A stretch of 64,000 bases of DNA from Candidatus Binatus soli (lineage in GTDB: Bacteria > Desulfobacterota > Binatia > Binatales > Binataceae), in the NCBI GenBank assembly GCA_002479255.1, contig DLMJ01000007.1:62001-126000 (forward strand), in the 5' to 3' direction. Shown here piece by piece: positions 57,779 through 64,000 of the stretch (the stretch's first letter is position 1; every line of letters begins with the position of its first letter). The position numbers and the translations under genes were made by a program. The notes under the pieces were generated by a model. That model was given only the letters and a program-made list of their open reading frames with translations, was not told where the DNA came from and did not search any database.

Positions 57779-60085
57779 TCACTTTGTTTTCGGCAACTTC
57801 TTAGGCAGCGACAAGCACAGTGGCACGATGACGCGAGCAATACCAAGAGCTGTGTGCTCAATCGTTTTTCGACAGCCAGCATCATCAGTCTTCCACTCGT
57901 CGGTTTTTTGTGCAGTGTCGAGTAGGCCCATGGCCGTCAGAGCGAGGCCATATTTGAAGACGAACTCCACCGCCGGCTCCTCCTCTTTCGGTCGCAACTT
58001 CTTTGCCTGATCGAGCAAGTGAGACTTCCTATTCAACAGTAACTCCAATCGCCCAGTGTCGGGATTCCTACCAATGGTAAGGGGTGGGTCGTCCGGCTTG
58101 TTATCTACTTCCTTAATGTTAGGCCGACTTGGGCCAGCTTGAACAAGCGGCTCACCATGTTCTTTGCCATTTCCCTCATTCTTTCTCTTTTCGCGTGGCG
58201 GGAGCACCTGAGCATTCAAGGTGAGGACAAAGGGGCCGCTGCCGTTTTTGTCCGTGATCTCTACCGTAGTTTTCATCTTGGTGCCTTCCGGCAACGTTTT
58301 GTCGGCGAGGCATGTGAACGCAAGACGCCCATTGAATAGACTGTATGTGGGTTGGAGATCCCCGGTAAACGTGCATGTACCTGGTGCCGGGCGACGTCGC
58401 GTGAAATAGTTGCTCTTTACATCAGTAAGAAACGATGCTCGCACGGAGTCTCCTCGGGGTATGCCAATGTCGGCTTCAAGCGATCCGTTTCGTCTCCTAA
58501 AGTAAGTGGGGAACTCTAAACCTATGAATGGCCCGTGAATCGTTCCGCCCGCTCCGTCAGTCGCAGTTGGCGCTGCTACCTTGCCCGCCGTAACACTTCC
58601 GAACAAGTCCGCGAGAGTCGGATCGGTTGAAAGAAGTTCCTCAAGAGCCTTGATCCCGTCTTCGTCGTCAACGGCGTGTTTAACCTTCTCTGCGTAACGC
58701 TTTTTGTTCAGGTCGATCAGGCCTTGATGCTCACGAAGCTCTTTTCTTAACTTCTTGAACAGTTCCTGGAGCAATGTATCATCGCGGAATCGTTCACGGT
58801 CGCTCATGAACAGCGCGTTTCGTGAATCTTGGCCAAGACCGGTACAGTCCATTGTGACCAGTATGCTGCCTGCGATGTGCTCCTTATCTACTTCTTTGGT
58901 ACGAAAGAATTCCGCCCCTCGCCTGGCGTGCGATTGTCCGTTTATGAGAGCACGCACACCGGTCTGAGGCTGATCGTCGTCGTCATCAAGGGCATCGTCG
59001 GATTTGAATACACGCACTTCCCCAGGCACGGTCTCGCCGGTACTGAGTGTAATGAAGACGCTGCTACCTTGTTCGAAGTCTTCTTCGAGTTTCCCGGTAT
59101 GTTCCCACCGGTCGAAGCGGTCCCATACTGTCACCGCCATGACTCGGGCGAGGTAGGACTCGCGGCACTCAACAATATGAAGTGGGAGGGAGGGCCTCAG
59201 GAGAAACTCGCCTAACTTTTTGTACAGTTCGCCGCAGATGTTGCTTTTGGGAGCTTTGAAGTCGTACATCTTGATGAGCGTTCCACTGCTCACCTTGCGT
59301 TCTCGCGGTTTTGCTATCTCCGATGTTTTGACGCCTTTTTTGGGTAAAAGTGCAAGCGGAGTGCTTCCCGTCGTCAAGATCTTTTCATCTTCGCCAACAA
59401 GGTAACACCACGAAGGATTCTGCTTTGACGCGAAGAAGCAGAACAACGTGAATGCCCACTCGTGATCGTCTCGTTTTGCTACATTGCTGGGCCTCCGCGA
59501 AAGGATCAATTGCAGTTCATACTTTTCGCTGCAGAATGGAAGCACGCCGGTGCCCCCCATATTGAACCGACCCTGAACGAATGGAATTGCACCTTTGTAA
59601 GCCCCAGTCTGGTCGCCATATATGAGGGAACAGAAAGTTGAAGGAAAGTCCTCAGCAAACTGTCCTTCGCCAGCATCATAGAGAGAAAGACTGGGCCGGT
59701 CTTTCTTGCCGGTCGCGTATAAGAGCAGGTTATCCTCGGCGAATTCTCTGATCTCGGGCCTGGTCTTCTCGCTCAGGTCACCAAGGAACGCTTCGACGGC
59801 CTTGGCCATCGTCTGAGGCGCATCAACACCACGCGGGTCAATTCCCATCGCCTTACAATGTCCGAGCAGGATCGCGTCCGCACCATTCGTAAATTTCTCG
59901 ACCTGCGCGGCTGCGGCAGTGCTCTGCTGGTTAAGAACGATGCTCTGATTGTTCGGCATGTTGCCAAGATACTTCCAACGATGCCGATTCTGAGGCTTCA
60001 GCAATTCCCGGTGTTCCAGGATTCGAATCACATCCTCCTCAGTCTCTGACTCCAGAAGTGATTGCAGCAAAATTTCGTCGCGCAT
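57779..60085 (-). CDS. GHKL (MutL/MORC/Hsp90-type) ATPase, 768 aa
   Basis: The large protein has the GHKL ATP-site motifs in order: VEKFTNGADA (E63, N67, D70, A71), YDAGEGQ (D137, G139, G141) and QGRFNMGGTGVLPF (about 171-184). These match the N-box, D-x-G-x-G and lid-glycine motifs of MutL, Hsp90 and MORC proteins. The middle may hold an S5-like transducer (around HARRGAEFFRTKEVDKEH) and the C-terminal half a beta-rich region (EFPTYFRRRNGSLEADIG) and a helical end. No nuclease motif is recognised. AAAGGA lies 7 bp before the ATG. Confidence 0.75.
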   Translation of the reverse strand: MRDEILLQSLLESETEEDVIRILEHRELLKPQNRHRWKYLGNMPNNQSIVLNQQSTAAAAQVEKFTNGADAILLGHCKAMGIDPRGVDAPQTMAKAVEAFLGDLSEKTRPEIREFAEDNLLLYATGKKDRPSLSLYDAGEGQFAEDFPSTFCSLIYGDQTGAYKGAIPFVQGRFNMGGTGVLPFCSEKYELQLILSRRPSNVAKRDDHEWAFTLFCFFASKQNPSWCYLVGEDEKILTTGSTPLALLPKKGVKTSEIAKPRERKVSSGTLIKMYDFKAPKSNICGELYKKLGEFLLRPSLPLHIVECRESYLARVMAVTVWDRFDRWEHTGKLEEDFEQGSSVFITLSTGETVPGEVRVFKSDDALDDDDDQPQTGVRALINGQSHARRGAEFFRTKEVDKEHIAGSILVTMDCTGLGQDSRNALFMSDRERFRDDTLLQELFKKLRKELREHQGLIDLNKKRYAEKVKHAVDDEDGIKALEELLSTDPTLADLFGSVTAGKVAAPTATDGAGGTIHGPFIGLEFPTYFRRRNGSLEADIGIPRGDSVRASFLTDVKSNYFTRRRPAPGTCTFTGDLQPTYSLFNGRLAFTCLADKTLPEGTKMKTTVEITDKNGSGPFVLTLNAQVLPPREKRKNEGNGKEHGEPLVQAGPSRPNIKEVDNKPDDPPLTIGRNPDTGRLELLLNRKSHLLDQAKKLRPKEEEPAVEFVFKYGLALTAMGLLDTAQKTDEWKTDDAGCRKTIEHTALGIARVIVPLCLSLPKKLPKTK

Positions 60086-60095
60086 TTTAAATCCT

Positions 60096-60362
60096 TTACA
60101 ACCTGAACTCGATCTCGGTTTTGCCGCCCTTATCCGTCAGGCGTGATTTCAGCAACTCAATCTCCTTGCTCAACGCCTGAGCGATCTTCTTAACGTCTGC
60201 TTCGCCGTATTCGTAATGGGATTTGTTGCCGAGCTTGCCAATCACTCTGATCGCGCGGATGGCGTTTGCCGTTCGACTCTCTGCCAGCGCGACAAACTTC
60301 GCTCTCTTGTCTCGCTGCGGCGCGGTCTCCCTTTCCCTTTTGATTGCGGTGCTTGATTCCAT
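60096..60362 (-). CDS. Small partner protein of the GHKL ATPase
   Basis: The 88-residue protein (from MESSTAIK) has a highly basic start and a conserved-looking KFVALAESRTANAIRAIRVI segment followed by NKSHYEYGEADVKKIAQALS, a helical pattern I recall from short proteins encoded beside defence genes. AGGAGAG stands 8-10 bp before 60362; an in-frame ATG 21 bp upstream is the alternative. Its stop lies 10 bp before the GHKL start, so the pair forms an operon. Function is unknown. Confidence 0.65.
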   Translation of the reverse strand: MESSTAIKRERETAPQRDKRAKFVALAESRTANAIRAIRVIGKLGNKSHYEYGEADVKKIAQALSKEIELLKSRLTDKGGKTEIEFRL

Positions 60363-60447
60363 TTTCCTGCTCTCCTTGCTCATTACGGGCAGAAATTACG
60401 CAAAAGCCAGGCGATCAATTACCGTAATCTATGCGGTGCGTCAAGTG

Positions 60448-60481
60448 TTCTAAATGCGCACAGTAAACCCTTCTAAATGCG
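60448..60481. promoter_or_regulatory. TTCTAAATGCG direct repeats upstream of the GHKL operon
   Basis: Two exact 11-bp copies, 23 bp apart, occur about 85-120 bp upstream of the 88-aa gene start. They may be a regulator or phage-response site; no factor is identified. Confidence 0.35.
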
Positions 60482-60598
60482 TTCGTAAATAGCCACGGTT
60501 TCAGTCAGGCATTTATCCAGCGGCAATTCATTCTACGGTCAGCTTTGTCTCGGCGAATTCCTTCTTTTCGAAATCCCAGGCGAACGCGGCTGCGCGCG

Positions 60599-60627
60599 CG
60601 GGATTCTTCGCTTCGCTATACAATGAC
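60599..60627 (-). repeat. 29-bp repeat, right copy
   Basis: This is the inverse of 56041-56069 with 27 of 29 positions identical. It lies between the GHKL operon and dppD. Confidence 0.75.
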
Positions 60628-60762
60628 ACGGAACAAGTGCGGGAACGTCCCGCTCGAATCTGCTAAATTCCGATTGTGCCGCTTTTTACTTCAGAAACTG
60701 GGCTTCGCGCACTGCCGCGCAAGGCCATGCTCGCGGCGGGGCGATGATACGCTGAATTTCAC

Positions 60763-61725
60763 GTGAAACCGCTGCTCGAAGTTAAGTCGCTGCGCACCTC
60801 GTTCTTCACCGATGCGGGAGAAGTGCGCGCGGTGGACGGCGTGAGTTTTTCCGTCGCTCCGGGAAAGCTGATGGGCCTGGTAGGCGAGTCGGGATCGGGC
60901 AAGACGGCGAGCGTGCTCTCGATCATGCGGCTGCTGCCGGAGTCGGCGCGAATCGTCGGCGGCGAAATAATTTTCGAGGATCAGGATCTGCTCAAGCTGA
61001 GCGAACCCGAGATGCGCCATATTCGCGGCGCGCGCATCGCGATGATCTTTCAGGAGCCGATGACCTCGCTCAATCCCGTCTTCACCATCGGCAGCCAGAT
61101 TGGCGAGGCCGTCCGCCTGCATCAGCACACCAATCGCGCCGAGACTCGCAATCGCACCATCGAGGCGCTCAGGATGGTCGGGATTGCCGACCCCGAGCAT
61201 CGCATCGACGACTATCCGCATCAGTTGTCCGGCGGGATGCGCCAGCGCGTGATGATCGCGATGGCGCTGTCGTGCAATCCCCGCCTGCTGATCGCGGACG
61301 AGCCGACCACCGCGCTCGACGTGACGATACAGGCGCAGATTCTCGATCTGATCCGCGAGTTGCAGGTGCGACTCGGCCTCGCCGTGATACTGGTTACCCA
61401 CGATCTCGGAATCGTCTCCGAGTATGCCGACGACGTGACGATTCTTTACGCGGCGCGCGTGATGGAGCAGGCGCCGAGTGCGGAGCTGTTTCGAAATCCT
61501 CTCAACCCGTACACGCGCGGATTGCTCGAATCTATTCCCGGCATGGACGGCAGCCGGCACCGCCGCTTGCAGGCGATTCCCGGGTCGATTCCGAGCGCGC
61601 TGAATCCACCGGCGGGCTGCAGGTTTCATCCGCGATGCCCGCGCGTAATTCCTCAGTGCTCCGCGGCAGAGCCGCCGCTCGAGAACAGGGGCCCAAACCA
61701 TTATGTCGCCTGCATCCGCGCCTAA
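60763..61725 (+). CDS. dppD: ABC transporter ATP-binding protein, DppD-type
   Basis: The 320-residue ATPase has Walker A GESGSGKT, Q-loop, signature LSGGMRQR and Walker B LLIADEPT, and a C-terminal oligopeptide-transporter tail with the cysteine pattern GCRFHPRCPRVIPQC that binds an Fe-S-like site in relatives. The start is GTG at 60763 and no ribosome-binding site is visible. It overlaps dppF by 23 bp. It energises the DppBC permeases 4.7 kb upstream. Confidence 0.9.
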   Translation: MKPLLEVKSLRTSFFTDAGEVRAVDGVSFSVAPGKLMGLVGESGSGKTASVLSIMRLLPESARIVGGEIIFEDQDLLKLSEPEMRHIRGARIAMIFQEPMTSLNPVFTIGSQIGEAVRLHQHTNRAETRNRTIEALRMVGIADPEHRIDDYPHQLSGGMRQRVMIAMALSCNPRLLIADEPTTALDVTIQAQILDLIRELQVRLGLAVILVTHDLGIVSEYADDVTILYAARVMEQAPSAELFRNPLNPYTRGLLESIPGMDGSRHRRLQAIPGSIPSALNPPAGCRFHPRCPRVIPQCSAAEPPLENRGPNHYVACIRA

Positions 61726-62740
61726 TCCCGCATCGCCCATCGGTAATACGGCCGCAACCGCGTCCGGCGCGCCGCTGGTTCGCGTCGAGCATCTCAGCAA
61801 GGAGTTCCCGGCGGGCTCGACGGGAATAATTGGAGGGAAAAGGCTCTCGATAAAAGCGGTGGCCGGCGTCAACCTCGAGATTCAGCCCGGCGAGACACTG
61901 GGATTGGTCGGAGAGTCGGGCTCGGGCAAATCGACGCTTGGACGGCTGATTCTGAAACTCCTCGAGCCGACCGCAGGCGCCGTCTATTTCGACGGCCGCG
62001 ATCTCTCGACGCTTGGCCGCGCGGAACTTCGCGCCCTGCGCCGCCAGATGCAGCTCGTGTTTCAGGACCCATACGCGTCGTTGAATCCGCGGATGCGCGT
62101 GCGATCGATCGTCGGCGAAGGAATCGAGATTCACAAACTCGCGCGCGGGGCGGAAAAGGAGCGGCGAATCGTCGAGCTGCTCGCGATGGTCGGGATGAGC
62201 GCTGACGCGATGGATCGTTTGCCCCACGAGTTCTCGGGCGGGCAGCGCCAGCGAATCGGGATCGCGCGTGCGCTCGCGGTGAATCCGCGCTTCCTGGTGC
62301 TCGACGAGCCGGTCTCGGCGCTCGACGTCTCGATCCAGGCGCAAATAATCAATCTGCTGCAGGACCTGCAGGAGAAGCTGAAACTCACCTACCTGTTCAT
62401 CGCGCACGATCTGCGCGTGGTCGAGCACATCAGCAATCGCGTCGCGATCATGTACCTCGGCAAGATTGTCGAAATCGCATCGCGCGACGAGATCTACCTG
62501 AACCCGCGGCATCCCTACACGCGCGCGCTGCTCTCGGCGATTCCGACTATCGACACCGCCCACAAGCCGGAGCGAATCAAACTGCCCGGCGAAATGCCGA
62601 GTCCGATGAACCCTCCCGCCGGCTGCGCCTTCCATCCAAGATGCCCATATGCGAATGATGTTTGCAGCAACGTCGAACCGAAATTGGAAACCGGGCGCGG
62701 CGGGCACGCGGTGGCGTGTCACGTATTCCCGTCGCCGTAG
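61703..62740 (+). CDS. dppF: ABC transporter ATP-binding protein, DppF-type
   Basis: The 345-residue ATPase has Walker A GESGSGKST, signature FSGGQRQRIGIARALAVNP, Walker B FLVLDEPVSALDVS and the C-terminal GCAFHPRCPYANDVC cysteine pattern. It partners DppD. The first 25 residues are a low-complexity Ala/Pro/Ser extension. It is followed 3 bp later by bactofilin. Confidence 0.9.
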   Translation: MSPASAPNPASPIGNTAATASGAPLVRVEHLSKEFPAGSTGIIGGKRLSIKAVAGVNLEIQPGETLGLVGESGSGKSTLGRLILKLLEPTAGAVYFDGRDLSTLGRAELRALRRQMQLVFQDPYASLNPRMRVRSIVGEGIEIHKLARGAEKERRIVELLAMVGMSADAMDRLPHEFSGGQRQRIGIARALAVNPRFLVLDEPVSALDVSIQAQIINLLQDLQEKLKLTYLFIAHDLRVVEHISNRVAIMYLGKIVEIASRDEIYLNPRHPYTRALLSAIPTIDTAHKPERIKLPGEMPSPMNPPAGCAFHPRCPYANDVCSNVEPKLETGRGGHAVACHVFPSP

Positions 62741-62743
62741 CGG

Positions 62744-63145
62744 ATGGATTCAATACAGATACCGCAGGATGCAGGCGTGGCGTGGGCCGAGGAACGCACG
62801 CGCGTCGCGGTCGGCCGCAACGTCAATGTCTCGGGCAAACTGATCTTTCATGAACCGGTCAGAATCGAGGGCCGCTTCCGTGGCGAGGTTCGCTCGGTGG
62901 AGTTGGTCGTGGTCGGCGAGGATGGAATGATCGAGGGCAAGGTCTTCGCACCGCGACTGCTCATAATGGGTGAGTTGCGCGGAGACGTCGTCGGATGCGA
63001 CCGCGTAGTGCTGGGGCCGCGCGCCAAGTTCTTCGGCAATATCGAGACGCGCAACTTGACGGTGTCCGAAGGCGCCTACCTGGACGGCAACGTACGCATG
63101 ACGCGGGTTTCTGTCGAAGAGACCGCCGTCTCCATCGACATATGA
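62744..63145 (+). CDS. Bactofilin (polymer-forming cytoskeletal protein)
   Basis: The 133-residue protein is a right-handed beta-helix bactofilin: RVAVGRNVNVSGKLIFHEPV, RIEGRFRGEVRSVELVVVGE and the alternating valine/glycine pattern VFAPRLLIMGELRGDVVGCD. Bactofilins form membrane-associated filaments that position envelope machinery. Its ATG is 3 bp after dppF, and it converges on rplS. Confidence 0.88.
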   Translation: MDSIQIPQDAGVAWAEERTRVAVGRNVNVSGKLIFHEPVRIEGRFRGEVRSVELVVVGEDGMIEGKVFAPRLLIMGELRGDVVGCDRVVLGPRAKFFGNIETRNLTVSEGAYLDGNVRMTRVSVEETAVSIDI

Positions 63146-63164
63146 TCGAGGACCCGCCCGGCGC

Positions 63165-63509
63165 TCAGGTCGCGACGTCGAGTCGCGCCGCTTTGCCCGA
63201 CAGATTGCGCAGGTAGTATAGGCGCGCACGCCGCACGCGGCTTCGCGTCAGCACCTGCAGCTTGTCGATCCGCGGCGAATGCATCGGGAATATTCGCTCG
63301 ACCCCGACCCCGTATGAAACTTTGCGGACGGTGAAGGTCGCGCGGTTGGCGCCCCGGTTGATTTTGATCACGATGCCTTCGAAGGATTGAATGCGCTCTT
63401 TTTCGCCTTCGACGACTTTGACGTGAACGCGAACTGTGTCGCCCACGCGGAATTCGGGCAGGTCCTTGCGCAGGCCCCGCTCTTCGAGCTTCTGGATAAC
63501 AGTATTCAT
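63165..63509 (-). CDS. rplS: 50S ribosomal protein L19
   Basis: This 114-residue protein has the conserved FRVGDTVRVHVKVVEGEKER, FEGIVIKINRGANRATFTVR and VGVERIFPMHSPRIDKLQVL sequences of bL19. The start at 63509 (MNTVIQKLEERG) is chosen over an open frame 54 bp upstream, with GAGG about 11 bp before it. It sits next to a TrmD-associated methyltransferase, the usual trmD-rplS neighbourhood. Confidence 0.96.
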   Translation of the reverse strand: MNTVIQKLEERGLRKDLPEFRVGDTVRVHVKVVEGEKERIQSFEGIVIKINRGANRATFTVRKVSYGVGVERIFPMHSPRIDKLQVLTRSRVRRARLYYLRNLSGKAARLDVAT

Positions 63510-63589
63510 GGGAAGACAGACCTCGGGTCGAGCTTCTAAATTTACCGAAATGCGCGCGGCCACTCAATGGGTGCGGGGGGAAAACCGCG

Positions 63590-64000
63590 TCACTTGCCGC
63601 GAATGCGATCGAGGATAATTCCCGCAGCAGAGCGCACTGACAGATGGTTGTAATCGCCGGGGCCGACAATGGGCGCGAGCACGACGTCGGCACGTTCGGC
63701 AACCTCGGGCGACATTCCAAATCCGGTCCCGAGCAGGATCATCATCGGCGGCGCGTCCGGAGCCTCCAGCCGCTTGCGCAAGTCGGCGTAGCTGGTACCC
63801 CCCTCGGTGCGCGCGGAGGTGTGCACGACGAGCGGCCGTGCGCCGGAGATTCGCGTTGCCGCGGCGATCGCGTCGTCGAGTTCCGCGACGATTTGCACGC
63901 GCTCGAGCGCCTCGCGCCGTCGCGAATCGTGGGTCCGGCCGAAGTCGAAACGCCAATGATCGATCACGCTCGCCGCGAATTTCCGCTGCTCGGGAATCGG
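63590..64000 (-). CDS. TrmD-associated SAM-dependent RNA methyltransferase, partial
   Basis: At least 136 codons are visible and the frame continues off the right edge (upstream part missing). It has VVHTSARTEGGTSYADLRKR, MMILLGTGFGMSPEVAERAD, PIVGPGDYNHLSVRSAAGI and LDRIRGK. This is the pattern of the Methyltrn_RNA_4 (PF09936) SPOUT-type protein encoded between trmD and rplS in many deltaproteobacteria. The full gene would extend about 60 residues further left of the visible HWRFDFGRTHDS. It is 80 bp upstream of rplS. Confidence 0.85.
   Translation of the reverse strand, partial: PIPEQRKFAASVIDHWRFDFGRTHDSRRREALERVQIVAELDDAIAAATRISGARPLVVHTSARTEGGTSYADLRKRLEAPDAPPMMILLGTGFGMSPEVAERADVVLAPIVGPGDYNHLSVRSAAGIILDRIRGK

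Larger units (their letters stand above)
60363..60762. other. Intergenic region between the GHKL operon and dppD
   Basis: This 400-bp stretch has no ORF with a supported start. It holds two direct copies of TTCTAAATGCG (60448-60458 and 60471-60481), the right copy of the 29-bp repeat (60599-60627) and a small hairpin GCGGGA-ACG-TCCCGC (60639-60653). The leftward GHKL operon promoter and a new promoter for dppD should both lie here. Confidence 0.5.

Noticed and set aside
1..64000. CRISPR arrays, rRNA genes, complete insertion sequences
   Set aside because: No regularly spaced short repeats, rRNA sequence or transposase frame were seen. The 45-bp and 29-bp repeats occur only as pairs.

Overview
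The window is GC-rich, densely coded bacterial chromosome. Long meaningless frames lie opposite most genes, and stop/start overlaps (ATGA, TGATG) are common. Housekeeping genes (ileS-lspA, priA, def-fmt-rsmB, aroC-aroK-aroB, glyS, ppdK, a TrmD-associated RNA methyltransferase next to rplS, bactofilin, PII) and many lipoprotein signals indicate a Gram-negative, deltaproteobacteria-like lineage. Something near Desulfobacterota or Binatota is my guess from style and gene order; no rRNA is present to test it.

Layout. (1) 1-11000, minus strand: an AlkZ-like protein (partial), an AarF/UbiB kinase-like protein, larB, two CorC/HlyC proteins, thiL and an orphan membrane histidine kinase. A second cluster is LuxE-like acyl-protein synthetase, LuxC-like acyl-CoA reductase and class III aminotransferase. 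(2) 11200-14000: a secreted or anchored small protein, an HtrA-like protein lacking two catalytic residues, and a lipase-like hydrolase. (3) 14100-34900: central metabolism and information genes (ppdK, glyS, glnB with a candidate sigma-54 promoter, plsY, tRNA-Pro, rpe, rsmB, fmt, def, priA, aroC/K/B, lspA, ileS). Two gene remnants lie here: a metallophosphoesterase 5' end before glyS and a phosphotriesterase-like 3' end after lspA. (4) 35100-45300: two adjacent type III CoA-transferases, ComM/YifB ATPase, two divergent membrane glycosyltransferase-like proteins and an APC permease.

(5) 45300-49500 is an accessory patch of lower GC. Two 45-bp direct repeats (42/45 identical) flank a coupled small ORF and membrane protein, and a nucleotidyltransferase with a small partner protein. 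Outside the repeats come a PD-(D/E)XK-like protein and small zinc-ribbon and cysteine-rich secreted proteins.

(6) 49500-63100: TPR lipoprotein, LolB-like lipoprotein and a dipeptide-type ABC transporter. The transporter is split: binding protein-dppB-dppC lie on one side and dppD-dppF on the other of a 4.5-kb module. That module holds a ribbon-helix-helix regulator with an array of TGGTG operator half-sites, an overlapping DNA methyltransferase, and a convergent pair: an 88-aa protein and a 768-aa GHKL (MutL/MORC/Hsp90-type) ATPase. Imperfect 29-bp inverted repeats flank it. I regard this as the best candidate for an undescribed system, probably a modification-linked defence locus whose effector activity cannot be assigned from sequence. 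The window ends with bactofilin, rplS and part of an RNA methyltransferase gene.
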